Shown here: positions 44,080-56,030 of the stretch, piece by piece
Numbering within the stretch: position 1 is the stretch's first letter
How the letters are laid out: every line of letters begins with the position of its first letter
Assembly: GCA_017354895.1 (NCBI GenBank)
Contig: CP071496.1
Coordinates: forward strand, 1,612,001-1,676,000
DNA: 64,000 nt
Reading direction: 5' to 3'
DNA from: Podospora comata
Taxonomy: Eukaryota; Ascomycota; Sordariomycetes; Sordariales; Podosporaceae
The notes under the pieces: generated by a model
Database searches by the model: none
The model's input: the letters and a program-made list of their open reading frames with translations, nothing else
What the model was told of the DNA's origin: nothing
Position numbers and translations under genes: made by a program

Positions 44080-45412
44080 TTATTTCGCACCCGTAACCCA
44101 CTTCTTCTCGATCGCATTGTCAATATTGGCAGTGCCAATAACAGGGAGGCCGCGTCTCTCGAGCTCCTCCCGGATAACCTTCCAGCGACCCACCATCTTC
44201 TCCTTGTCGATGGGTGTGACTCTGCGGGGGAACACCTTTACGTTGGGTAGAGACTGGAAGAGCTGCTTGTTCTCAATCTCCTCGGCGAGCTTCTTGGCCT
44301 TGGGTGGCTTCACGATCTCCTTGAGAAGAACACCACCGGAATTGATAGCGACCAACTTGCCATCTGGAATCCTGTGTCCAGTAAGCTTGTAGATACGCTT
44401 GGCAACCTATCATATGGTTAGCACTGGTTTGTTGGGCAAAAGAGAGGGCCAGACTCACAAAATATTTGTAGATGAGGTCCTTGATCATGGGCCGCTTCCA
44501 TTCATGACCAATTTCCTTCAATAGCGCCCGTGCCTCTTCAGTGCTGATAACATGGTCCGCCGAGTCCTCTGTTGCGTCAACTTCCTCCTTGACCTCGATC
44601 TCGGTCTCTTGCTCAGAAGCGGCACCTGTCTCGGCTTCCTCCTTGGTCTCCTCCGTTATCTCAGCTACTTGCTCAGAAGCGACAGCTGTCTTAACTTCCT
44701 CCTTGGCCTCCACAACCTCAGCCTCTTGCTCCGGGGCGGCAGCTGCCTCGAGCTGTTCCTTGGCCTCCTCCTTTACCTCAGTCTCTTGCTCGGCGGCAGT
44801 AGCTGTCTCGACGTCTTCGGCTGGCTTCAATATAAGAGTGCCATGTGAGCCACCGCACAGCTTGGTTTGAACAGTGGTGGCCGTCAATGCCGCGGGGCCC
44901 CACCCGGACTCGAGCAGAGCATCCCTAGCGGGAGTCGTGTTCGGCGTGTTCATTTGCCGTCTCGCAACCATGGCCTCAACCAACGCACGGTAAACCGCCA
45001 CCTCGAGAACGGCTGGGTCGGTAATCTTCTCTGCGGGGCCATAACCAACCCACTGCCTGCCAACACCATAGTTGTCTGGGTTCTCCCACCAACCATCCAG
45101 TCCACCAACTTCCTCCAGCTCTAATCCATCTTGTGCCGGCTCGTATGCGGGGTCGGTGATCTTGTCTGGGCGGACGGCAGCCTTCCGTGCTTGTGGGGGT
45201 GGTTTGAGACCCTGTGGTGGGGTGTAGGCTTCAACAGCGTCGGAGCGGGGGAGGGACGTGGAAAGAGTTCGCCTTTGAATGGATTGGGTCTTTGGGGAGG
45301 AAGAGGAAGTCGTCGCGACGGCAGCCACAGCGGTGGTGGTACGGATATGGGTCGGAGAGGAGCAGCACAGGCTCGCGGAGACGGCGCCCCGTAACCTCGG
45401 GAGATGGCGCAT
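44080..45412 (-). CDS. mitochondrial large ribosomal subunit protein mL50
   Basis: Exons 45412-44459 and 44406-44080 (52-nt intron, phase 0) give 426 aa. The N-terminus is basic and Ser/Thr-rich (MRHLPRLRGAVSASLCCSS, later RRTLSTSLPRSD), typical of a mitochondrial targeting sequence. L50-like motifs are ITDPAVLEVAVYRALVEAM, WKRPMIKDLIYKYF-VAKRIY and KLTGHRIPDGKLVAINSGG. Between them, about residues 200-290, sits a Glu/Ala-rich run of imperfect repeats (AAEQETEVKEEAKE, APEQEAEVVEAKEE, ASEQVAEITEETKE, ASEQETEIEVKEE) not expected in the family core. The gene is divergent to another mitochondrial gene (46110). Family assignment is fairly sure; the repeat insertion is directly visible. Confidence 0.82.
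44560..44830 (-). repeat. acidic tandem repeats in the mL50 gene
   Basis: Four imperfect copies of about 60 bases encode units of the form x-A-x-E-Q-E/V-x-E-V/I-x-E-E-x-K-E-E. The copies are similar at the DNA level (repeated CTTGCTC and TCCTCCTTGGCCTC words on the + strand), which points to duplication rather than convergence. Confidence 0.8.
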
Positions 45413-46109
45413 GGTTTGTGTATTCTTTTCGGAGCGAGGAGGCGGGCTATTGGTGTCCCAATTGACCAAAACAGTTGAGAGGCTCAGGCACTGGGAGAGG
45501 TTGTCGGTATTTCGCTCTGCCCGGTCCTCTCAAATCTCGAATCCCAAACGCAGAGTGGACGACAGGCACCTCGGGCGATGAGCGCTCAACATCCAGGCCA
45601 AAATTTCCATCGGATGCCAAGCACTTTTTACAACATGTGGGGCAATGAACCAGGGAAAAGAGACGGTGCATCAGCCACACTTTCTCCAACGACCCGTGTG
45701 GCTTACGTGCGAGATTCAGCAAAATACAGCTAAGACAGGGTAGCTCCAGCCACATATCCGACGAGCTGGGTTAGCTCAATTCAAAAAACTTGCTTGGCAC
45801 ATCATTGGATGATCAGAGGTTGACGAACGACTTTTGGGATCCCGAAGAACTGCCCGTCGAGAGCTTTCAATTCGTCTGCTCATCCACCACCACCTTCTCC
45901 CACCGGCAACGACCACGATCTTTTGCTCTCGTAGCATATACCTGGACCTACGAGCTCCTCAACTCCAGGGATCAGCCTCACAACTTCTCTACCAGCTACC
46001 TAACACCCCGCCTTGATCTCAAGCTTCTTCAACCAAACCCGATTCATCCCGCATCCGGGGATATCTTTCCCACCACCACCACCACCACCACCCACTCACC
46101 AAAACCACC
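45413..46109. promoter_or_regulatory. divergent promoter between two mitochondrial-protein genes
   Basis: A 697-base region lies between the start codons of mL50 (-) and the Cox14-like gene (+). No gene fits inside. A (CCA)n tract (about 46070-46092) is in the leader of the + gene. A shared bidirectional promoter is an inference from geometry and common organelle. Confidence 0.45.
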
Positions 46110-47135
46110 ATGCCAATATCCACCACCCCTCGCAGCGTCTCCGACGCAACCCGCTTCACAGCCACAACCCCCCACGCCGACTCCAAAACCGCCCGCTTCA
46201 GCAAACCCCCCAACACCTCCTCCCTGCCCCCATCAGGGGGTTCTCCAGAAGGGAACCCAATCCGGATCGAAACCCCCGACGAAAAAGTCGCCCGCCTCCG
46301 CGCCGCCCACCAAAGAGCCAAACTCGCCAATGTCTCCAAGCTAGAGCAGTACCTCGCCGTAGGCCGCTCCCTAGCCGACAAGGGGCACCGTTTGTCAGTC
46401 ATGGCACTGATAGGCTTCTCCGGTACTTACCCCCCATCCCCCTCCCCTTTTCAGGTGTATGTCACTAACTCTCTCCATCCAGGCCTCGGCATAGTAGCAA
46501 CAGCCTACACCTTCTACGACATGATGGTTCTCAACCGCAAGCGCAAAGCAGAATGGATCGAGACCCAAAAGCAACTCGAGGCCGACGAGCTCGCCCAGGC
46601 CAGACTGGCGTACATGACTGGCAAGGCGGACGAGGACCAAATCGCGCTTGTAGAAGAAGTCATGGAAAGAGAGCGGCAGCAAGGAATAGCGGGGAAGACG
46701 TCGTTCTTTGAGAAAATCCCCAGCGGATTCGCTCCTGCGGAAAGGACACACTCCCCAAGTGTGACGGAGGTTGTGAGCTGGCCTTCTTCTGCTGCGCCGG
46801 TGCCAGAGCACCAGGGAGAGGGGGAAAAGAAGAAGGGGCTCTGGACTTGGCTGACTGCTAATCTGAAAAAGGAGGAGGAAGGGGAGGAGGTGATGGGTAA
46901 GGAGAGGAGGTTAGGGTGGGAGTCGTTGAATGAGGAGGATGATGGGATGGGGGTGAGGGATAGCGATCTTGTCCGGGCGTCGGAGGGGAGGGGGGTGGCC
47001 AGGGGGTTGAAGGAGAAGGCGAGGGAGGCGTTTGAGAAGGAGAAGGAGAATGAGAGGAGCGGTGGGGCGTTGGATCGGATTGGGTTGGAGGAGAAACAGG
47101 AGGGGGAGAAGAAGAAGAAGGGGTGGTTTTGGTAG
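46110..47135 (+). CDS. Cox14-like cytochrome c oxidase assembly protein
   Basis: Exons 46110-46422 and 46483-47135 (60-nt intron, phase 1, no in-frame stop) give 321 aa; splicing joins GFSG-LGIVATAYTFYD into one membrane helix and removes a Pro/Ser-rich insert. Conserved-looking core: KVARLRAAHQRAKLANVSKL, LADKGHRLSVMALIGFSG, then MVLNRKRKAEWIETQKQLEA and ARLAYMTGKADEDQIALVEE. Fungal proteins with this core are annotated with the cytochrome oxidase assembly (COX14-type) domain, a single-pass inner-membrane factor. The rest is a Lys/Glu-rich tail (KKKGWFW end) without known domain. The identity of the domain is from memory of the family and is not certain. Confidence 0.72.
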   Translation: MPISTTPRSVSDATRFTATTPHADSKTARFSKPPNTSSLPPSGGSPEGNPIRIETPDEKVARLRAAHQRAKLANVSKLEQYLAVGRSLADKGHRLSVMALIGFSGTYPPSPSPFQVYVTNSLHPGLGIVATAYTFYDMMVLNRKRKAEWIETQKQLEADELAQARLAYMTGKADEDQIALVEEVMERERQQGIAGKTSFFEKIPSGFAPAERTHSPSVTEVVSWPSSAAPVPEHQGEGEKKKGLWTWLTANLKKEEEGEEVMGKERRLGWESLNEEDDGMGVRDSDLVRASEGRGVARGLKEKAREAFEKEKENERSGGALDRIGLEEKQEGEKKKKGWFW

Positions 47136-48168
47136 AGACCTACTACCACACAACCAGAGGTATATAACGAGCGTGTTGGCTGGTGATGAGGGCTGTGCTG
47201 TCGACTGGGAGGAAAGGTTCGAAATGCAAAGGGATGAAGATGGTGGGCTGGACGGGTTGTAAGGCAACCATAATCACCACTTTCAAAGAGGGATTGTGAC
47301 CAGCAGGCCGCTTTGTGAAAAAGGCGCAGCTTGTATCGATAGTGTATTAGGAGAAAAAGGAAACCGTTGCATAACTCCGGCGTTTTTTTTGTTGTTTTTT
47401 TGTATGACATTCATCATCTTGTACATACATGTACACTCACCATAGTGGAAGTCATCTGATGTTGAATTGAGAGCAGAGGAGTAGATTATGTGTGGTACTT
47501 GTTCATGTAGTCATACGCTTCAGCGAAGCCCATATATGTCTCTCCCATGTCTCTCCCATGTCTCACATCCCAAGGCAGCACAGTCAAGGAAGGGTATGAT
47601 ATCAACGTTCCGCTTTGTATTCTTTTTCTCATCAGGAAAGATACTAATGCCTCAACCAATGCAAATTACTGGATATAAGAAATTCCAGCTGTGTGTTGTG
47701 TGTGTGTGTTGTGTCCGATTCCACTCCCCTCCCAATTTGACATCTCAACTCCCAATTCCCCTGCTCGCTCGCTGTCCCATTCCCAAATTATACACAAAAG
47801 AAGTCACTTTGCTCGCTGGCAATGATGTGTGTGCGCGTTGCATGAAATACCAATCCTGTCCCTTCCCACTCCTTCAGCCGTCCCAAACAAAACACAAGAG
47901 CCGGCCCAAAGGCAACAAAAGACCGTATCCATCCCGAGCCCTATACAGTGACCAAAAACAGAAAAAAAAGCAAACAAGTGAGAACCAAAACCTAATTATG
48001 CTTCCTTGGTATCAACCGCAAATCATCTGTCAGGCAACCTCCCCTTTAACAACAAGCAGCACAAATCCTCCTACCACCAAGCCACCCCTTCTCTTGTTCC
48101 CCATGACACCCAATCCTCTCCCTCACCCCCTCAACCCTACTCTTCCACCTCCCATCAGCTTCATCCCT
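47136..48168. other. convergent intergenic region, nothing recognised
   Basis: 3' flanks of two convergent genes. ORFs here are low-complexity Pro/Thr-rich and unsupported. A TGTGTG/TTGTG-rich patch is at 47690-47715. Confidence 0.4.
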
Positions 48169-49249
48169 CTAAGAAATGATGATATGATTAAAATGCCCCG
48201 GCACCTTCATCCTGCACTTATCACAATCCGCCCGGTACCCTATACTGAACGACCTCTTCACTCCCGGCGGCACCGCGGTCCACGAGTTGACCGTATGTCT
48301 CGACCTCGCGTGCCCCCGTTTCGGTGATGGCGAGCCCGATTCCACCTCCATTCCTCCATTTGGTGAACCCGGTCGCGGAGATTGCTCCCTCATCGATGCC
48401 AGCAACGGGTGCTCGTGTGTCAAGTGGCTGAGATGTCCGCTCGGGGACGTGGTGATAGGGTGAGGGGAGCAGCACGAATCAAGCACCATGGCTGGGCTGT
48501 CTTCACCGCCGGTTTCGCTGATCGGGGATGGCAGCCGGCGGTTCTGGATGTGATTCCAATCCGCCATTGCCAGAGCGTTGGTGGCCGGATTCGAGTCGTG
48601 GGCCACGGCAGCGTCAACCATGCCGTTGCTGTCAAAGGCCATGGAAGTGGGTTCTTCCGGTGTTGTTGCCAGCGCACCGTGGGTCTCGTTCCAGTTTTGG
48701 CCTCGAACCTGAGCTGCAAAGCTGCAGTGTATTGGTGTCGGGATGCGACCGGTGACACTGGGAAGTGGCTCCGGTTGGAAAGCGTTGAGGTGGTTCGGGT
48801 TTGGCTCGGGGGCGGTGTCCATCATGTCCATGTCCATGTCCATGTCTGCCATGGTGATACTAACATTGACCGGGGATTGTAGGGTCGGAACTGTGACGAT
48901 CTCTGGCTCCTCGGCGAAGGCAAAATGACCCGGCTCCTCAGAATCCGAACTGTTTGGCGTGATGGTTCGTGGTTGGCTCGGGATGATGAATGTTGTTGGC
49001 GGCGCATGGAATCTTGGTGGTTCGGCCCATCGCTTAGATGGGGGAGACGTCCTAAGTGGAAGGGCTTGGAGGCGTTTCTGGGTCACCAGATGTTAGCTAC
49101 GTCCCGGCTATGTCGACTCGATGGGATGCGACAAGACTTACACTCCTGTGTTCAGTGAAGCCAAGCGTACTACCAGGGGATATCTCGGCAAGGTCCTCTT
49201 CTCTCCCCCTTTTGCGCTGGAGCGCAGGCCAGCTCTCGTTGGACAACAT
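48169..49249 (-). CDS. conserved fungal protein with C-terminal CxxC, unknown function
   Basis: Exons 49249-49142 and 49077-48169 (64-nt intron, GTAAGT donor, CCCAG acceptor, phase 0) give 338 aa. The N-terminus (LSNESWPALQRKRGREEDLA, then KRLQALPLRTSPPSKRW) and the extreme C-terminus (GVKRSFSIGYRADCDKCRMK, then VPGHFNHIII) look conserved, while the middle is Ser/Pro-rich and disordered with an Asp-Met run (MDMDMDMM). The C-x2-C near the end could bind metal. The layout recalls small regulatory proteins with an N-terminal motif and C-terminal tail, but I recognise no function. Confidence 0.75.
48819..48847. repeat. (CATGTC)n hexamer repeat
   Basis: Four or five copies of a CATGTC-type hexamer encode the Asp-Met run of the overlapping - strand gene; in frame, so expansion only lengthens the run. 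Confidence 0.85.
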
Positions 49250-52200
49250 GGCGCAATTGGTTGACGATGAGGCTTTGGGAAGCGTCCCCTCTATGTCTGT
49301 ACCTCTCGACCAGTGCCGTTCGCAAGCAACCGGAGTCGTATACTGCGTGTTTATCAATGATTGAGCGGAGTCGGAGAGCCGGCAAATTCGAGATGATGGT
49401 CGTCGATGAAATGATTCTGCGCGGTGCGTATAGCGAACGAATGTTTTTAAAAAAAAATTGCCGACGATACCCTCCAGTACCATGTATCGTTCTCAATGTC
49501 TTGCAAGAAGAACAGAGGAAAGGAGGGGGCGGAGTCTGGAAGGGCTGACGGGAGGGATGGCAGGCAGGCTGGATTGGAGGTCTGGGGCTGGGCCTTGGCC
49601 GTCCTCTCAGCTCCTGCTGGGGTTCAAATGGCTATTAGCGAAAGACATGACAGTAGGTGGCGGTTGGCCCTTACTCCAAGTTTCTCACTAGCACGACCCC
49701 AAGACCTGGAACGTGCTGTCCCACTCCCCGGGAACAGGCAAGCGATAGCAAGTCCCGACGATGCTATCTTATCGATACGGGCAGGAATATGATATGAGAA
49801 GTCGATGTCGATGCAACTTGCTGAATACCTAATTTGGCTCGTTGATGTGATCGTTGATGGGCAGAATGACAAAGAGCGCGGATGATGGTGAGAACAAAAC
49901 CTTTGTCCGTCCAAATATGCAGTGTGAGACAAACACTGCAAGCTGAAGAACAACGACGACCTCGATGAGGGGCCGGGCAACAGCCGACGTCAGATGCAAC
50001 AGGGGGTCACAGCTGCCTCGTTCAACAGGAGACACAAGAGAAGCAGGATGAACAGGAAAGGGGAAGAAGCTGCAGGGTGAGGGCATCGAGGGATAGGTAT
50101 CTGGTAGTTAGCCATCCAAAATACCTCAAGCATTGTCGAGATGCCTGGCCAGAAGAGAAGCATTTCACCTTGCTTCTTCGTGTTGACCCCACCTCCATTC
50201 AGACGCATCTCACGCACGGACATCCCCATAAACATGGGGCGAGCGTCAACCGTCAGTGCTCCCGGCTCGCTGGGAAGCCTTATTCACCAGTCAAGTCCCG
50301 TTGAGAAGCTCGTCAGTTTCAGAATTGCTTCAAGAACTGTCCACCGCATCCATTTCCGGTTTGTTGTCTCTGTCCCATTTTGGAATCTGGATGGCAAACA
50401 GATGGGATGGAAAATAACAAGCTGACGCATAATTTACTGTCCGGCCATGCGAGGTTGGCTGGGAACCAGTGGCCGTTGGTGGTCGTTGGTCAACGGCCGG
50501 TCCTCGGGAGGCCGTCCACGAGTAGGGGGGGGACATCGGTGATCGGGTCTGATGGAATCATGAACTTGATGAGAGATTTATCATGGGTGGATAGTGGGTG
50601 TATCGGACAATGGTGTTATTGCTGACTCGTGTGGTTCCAGTCCCGGAAGATTCGAAACGTGTAAGAAGCATTGAAGAACATGTCTTCAGTGCCACTTGGT
50701 CGGGACTGTGGGAGCATCAAAGGACACGCAGAGTTCAAGACATGACTGTCGCCGGCCGACTCAAAATATCCATGCCCATATCACCATCCGGTCTCGGCCC
50801 TGGCCGACAATGGTTTCGGTAGCCGTGGCCTGGAACCCGGCAGTCAGCGATAAAGAACGGCCGGTCTTGCGGGTTTGTCGCCCTTAGGTCCGGCCTTTTT
50901 GCGGACCAGTGGAGCAGAAGCCCGCCAGTCCGTCGGCATCACAAGCACAACATCACGACCTGCTAGACCTCGGTCGTCTCGGGAGTGGAAAGGCTTCATT
51001 ATCGCCAAGTGGCCGATGTGGTACTCTGCTAGGCTTATGACATCGAGCATTGATGGGACCCTTGGTTATGCGTCACCTTCGAGCACCTGCTGTGTAATGC
51101 AAACCAAGGGTACGGATCCGGAACCCGGAGGACCCAGCCGTTAACTTCGGATCCAACCAAGCAGTCTATCCTCTTTTGGGGAATCGGAGGCTCGTTGCTG
51201 TCTCCAAATTTCTCCAAATCTTGCGGTTTGGTCTCGAGTATCTTCCGTGTCGCACTTTCACACAACTGATGACAATCCCATTCTCTTCTGGCCAATCATA
51301 AGCAGGGTGTTGCAAAGAAGCACAAATGCTCGAAGAGCAGATCCAGATTGATACACGGGGCGGTGGCGGAGGCTCAATATGAGCTGCGAGGTTGATTACA
51401 CGTCTGCTTGATGGCCACGAATGGAAGGCGGTGAAGCATTGCATCGTCAAAAAAAGTTTACCCCTCCCCCACCTTCGAAGTTGCTACCCGCTACAACGGC
51501 GCATTTCCAAACTCGTCGCCCGGACGCCCTGCTGCATTGAGCCTAGGATTTGGCCAAAGACATCTGTTGTTCTGCTGCTTGCCTCCGTCTTCGGACACAC
51601 ATACGTGGAAGGGATCGTCTTAGTGGCCGGGGGTGGCCAATTCCTCTTCCCGTCAGGTTCACCCCGCCAGCCTGTCGATGCTCTCAGTATTGCATCGTGG
51701 GTTGGATTTCATGAGCTGCCTACGCAGAATGCTGAAACTTGCAAATCTCCCAAGGTATATCTCGCTCATTGCTTGGAGCTCGCGATGACATGTCAACTCA
51801 GCCACGGCGTTCAACGTACAGGTAGGGATTGTTACGATTTGGAAATTTTAGTGCCCGACATCCCGCCCCGGACCGATATTGGTCTTGGGACACTGAACTG
51901 GGGCACCGTCTGAGTCACTTGAACAAGTCAATATCATCTCATATCCCACCTGCTCCAGAGATACCAGAATTGTCCCGATTCAAATATTCCAATTGCGAAG
52001 CTTTATCAGTCAAGCCCCTTTTAATTGGTTTATCGAAGTTCAAGCTCCTCGGTTTCTTTTGTTGCTGCACCTGGCCCACTACAATTGTAATTGCTTGGAT
52101 CTCAGAGGTCAACCCAATTTTTGCCTTAAAGAACCTACCCCAGCCCATCTCACCCTCCAAACTGGCCGCACCTTCCCTGCTACTTGCAGCTACAACATCA

Positions 52201-52330
52201 CCTCTGGAGAACATCGCTTCGTGTTGTCTCTTCTCGTCCTTCACAACACACCCTCCCCCGGATTTTTGGGCTGCCTTGCTTTCATTCGACACGCAACCGT
52301 TTTGTGATACCCTATAATACATCGCTCACC
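49250..52330. other. 3.1 kb gene-free stretch before DAHP synthase
   Basis: No gene is supported on either strand; the longest ORF (about 51392-51913, +) has no domain-like sequence and poor start context. The last few hundred bases should hold the DAHP-synthase promoter and leader. No tRNA, repeat array or mobile-element ends were recognised. Confidence 0.4.
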
Positions 52331-53574
<1,244 letters not shown>

Positions 53575-54106
53575 GATCTCACCTTTGACCGGATAGGGAA
53601 TACTTTGTACTTTCGGGAGTTTTTACCTCGACAAGGGGTTTCTGGGTTTAGCATTGGGCAATGAAAACACAAAAAGCGGAAGGAATGGGAATTTCAAAAG
53701 CAGGAAGGCAAAAAAAAGTGCGTCGTATCATGGGAAGGGAGACAAAAAGCAAGCTTGGGGAATAAACATGAGCAGGGTTCCATGTCGGTTTTTTTTGGTC
53801 AACAACAAAAACGGGGTTGATGGAGGGGTGGTGGTCGAGTGCCGCATAATGAAACCGTTTTTTGCGAGCAAGATGGTTCCCGTAGGGGGGGAGTAATGTA
53901 AAGAAATGAAAAAGATCTTGTCAACATGCTCGGTGCCATGTGTATTACTTTCAACAGACCAAACCCGACTCATTTGTCCATTAAGGCCATAACACGTCGT
54001 ATGATATGTATTGCTTTTAACAGAGCCAAACCCAAGTTGTATTCCCGTTCAAACGCCAAAAACACCGCGTCGCATCATGGCATCCATCTCCTATTACACA
54101 TCTCCA
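53575..54106. other. convergent intergenic region
   Basis: 3' flanks of DAHP synthase and the convergent small membrane-protein gene. Two similar phrases (ACTTTCAACAGA / GCTTTTAACAGA with CCAAACCC) repeat about 75 bases apart near 53950 and 54025; no gene. Confidence 0.4.
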
Positions 54107-54774
54107 TCATTGTGCACCGCCGCCCTCCCCCAAAGGACTGTACGTCCCCTGCCCTTCGCCTCCTCCTCCACCAGTACCTCTCCTCGTGAGCCCCACTCCA
54201 CCAATATTCCCCCCTCTCTGGGCATTCCCACCGGAAACCAACCCCCCTATCACCCCCATTATACCCCCTCCCCCCTCATTCCCACGTTCTTGCCTCTGTC
54301 TTTCCATTCTCGAGTCAATAACCCTTTTTACCCCCGCCCAGCTCAGCAGGCCGGCGGTGCCGAGGATGAAGCCCCAGACTATGATCTTGTCCTTGTTGCT
54401 GTCGCGCTGGAAGCAGGAGGTGACGACGTCTTTTTCTTCGGCGTCTTTGCAGATGGGGAGGTTGTATTTGAGGCAGAAGGCGCGGTTGCATTGGGTGCAG
54501 GAGGAGGAGGAGGCTCGGGGGGAGAGGAAGCCGGGGGGTGGGTTGGGGGAGGGGGGGTTGTCGTGGAGGGGGCCGAGGGGGATGATGGTGCTGTTTGTGA
54601 AGCAGGTGCATTTGCAGAAAGTTGGGGCGGCTGGACAGAGGGGAGGGGAGGATTAGTGGGAAGAAAGGAAAAATTGGGAGAGCGGTTGGGGTTGGGGGGT
54701 TGGGGGGTGTGCTTACAGGCTGAGGCTATTCCTAGGAGGAGCAAGATGGTGGAGAGGAGGGGTATTGGCTTCAT
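54107..54774 (-). CDS. small membrane protein with Cys-rich luminal domain
   Basis: Exons 54774-54717 and 54630-54107 (86-nt intron, GTAAGC...CCAG, phase 1) give 193 aa. Without splicing the frame gives a meaningless Pro-rich tail. With it the protein is well formed: signal peptide (IPLLSTILLLLGIASA), a Cys-rich part (TFCKCTCFTNSTIIPLGP, CTQCNRAFCLKYNLPICKD, VVTSCFQRDSNKD), one membrane segment (IIVWGFILGTAGLLSWAGV) and a Gly-rich cytosolic tail. The Cys pattern is clearly conserved-looking and such proteins are found across filamentous ascomycetes, but I know no function. Likely ER or endomembrane. Confidence 0.82.
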
Positions 54775-55231
54775 GATTGGGGACGGGAGGGAATGGTGAT
54801 CGGTGGACTGGTGGGCTGGGGTGGATGACGGGGGTGGTGGTTGATGAACTGGGTGGTGGGATTAGGTCGCTATATCATCAGTTTGTTCGTCGAGCTTGGT
54901 TGGCCTGATATTGTTGGTTTCCCCCCCGTCGGGATTGCTGTGATATTCGTTCCTGGCGTCTACGCGATGCGATGCGATTGCGCTCCCTTATCTCCAACCT
55001 TCAACTGTCCGCCAATGCGATGACGCTGCCTGCCGCCGCCAACCACAGCCACAGACTTCCACCCACCCGCCACACCAGCATACCATTCACCAGCCCCACT
55101 ATGTGGGCCGAGAAAGCACAGACATTTCACACACGCTCCTAGATTTGCAAGCGCGCACAGGCCACTTTGGGAACGGATATTTAATCTCGGCCACCCAGCC
55201 AGATTTTGATCGGTTTCTTCTTTTCTTTCCT
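54775..55231. promoter_or_regulatory. region between small membrane-protein gene and U6 gene
   Basis: Contains the 5' flank of the - strand gene and the upstream region of the U6 gene. An AT-rich ATATTTAA at 55177-55184 might serve as a TATA-like element about 50 bases before U6; spacing is longer than the usual 25-30, so the role is doubtful. Confidence 0.35.
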
Positions 55232-55334
55232 CGCCCTTCGGGGCATTTGGTCAATTTGAAACGATACAGAGAAGATTAGCATGGCCCCTGCACTAAGGAT
55301 GACACGCTACTCAAAGAGACGCTACCAATTTTTT
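55232..55334 (+). ncRNA. U6 spliceosomal snRNA
   Basis: Direct match to the conserved U6 core: a 5' stem-loop GCCC-TTCG-GGGC, TTTGGTCAATTTGAAACGAT, the ACAGAG box (55266-55271) that pairs with the 5' splice site, AGC of the catalytic triad (55278-55280), CCCCTGCACTAAGGATGACA and a short 3' stem, ending in six T. U6 forms the catalytic core of the spliceosome with U2. No intron interrupts it, unlike U6 in several other fungi. Transcription by RNA polymerase III is expected; GTGTTCGATGC at about 55549-55559, some 215 bases downstream of the T run, resembles a B box. The exact 5' end is uncertain by a few bases. Confidence 0.93.
55329..55334 (+). terminator. RNA polymerase III terminator of U6
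   Basis: Run of six T directly at the end of the U6 sequence, the normal Pol III stop signal. Confidence 0.85.
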
Positions 55335-56030
55335 CACTGTCCTCTTGGCGATCAGAAGCTGGGAGATGGGGAAGAGATGTTGATGGTTGTTGGCGTTGGG
55401 AGATGGTTATCGTTGATTGGAGATGGATGCTATTTACTTTTGTTGGGCTTTTGGCAATGGATGACTGATGGATGATGTTGATGACGATTGATGGACGACT
55501 AAAAAAGCTCTTGCAGGAATGATTGTCGTTGTCAAACTTGAAGTCGCGTGTTCGATGCTGCTGGTGACCTGCAATAGCGTTCCGTCAAAAACCTTGAATT
55601 TATGGTAGATGACAGGTCAAAGAGCCATTTTCTCTATCTTCATGTCGTTGTACAATTACCTGATTACTTTCATTTCTGTGGTGTGTTACCGTCATCTAGA
55701 TATCTATAAGGAAAATGACAGGACCGCCCGAACAAAAGCACCTGAACTCCATCTGGGTATCTCATCCTCGAGTCCTTGCCATTCCCCAAGACTCCAAACA
55801 CAGATTCTTAAAACCCCAACGGCATGCTATCAACCAAGCTCCTTTCCTGGAAAGATAACCCAAGCAGTCCATCCATTTCCAACCCTCCTCTCCTACTTTC
55901 CAAACGCACTCCTCAACACCGAATCATTCCCCACCTTGGACACCCTCCTGCTCGCCCCCTCAAGCACAATCTCCGACAGCTCATACCCCTCCTCATCGAC
56001 ATCCACCTCTGGAATCACCGGCGGACCCTC
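55335..56030. other. U6 downstream region and MFS 3' flank
   Basis: No protein gene is supported. The possible U6 B box (about 55549-55559) lies here. Confidence 0.4.

Noticed and set aside
51392-51913. 173-codon ORF on the + strand
   Set aside because: No recognisable domain, poor start context, no plausible exons around it.
54379-54774. 131-codon Pro/Ser/Thr-rich secreted protein
   Set aside because: Unspliced reading of the small membrane-protein gene; splicing gives a far better protein.
55281-55475. 64-codon ORF
   Set aside because: It starts inside the U6 snRNA sequence.
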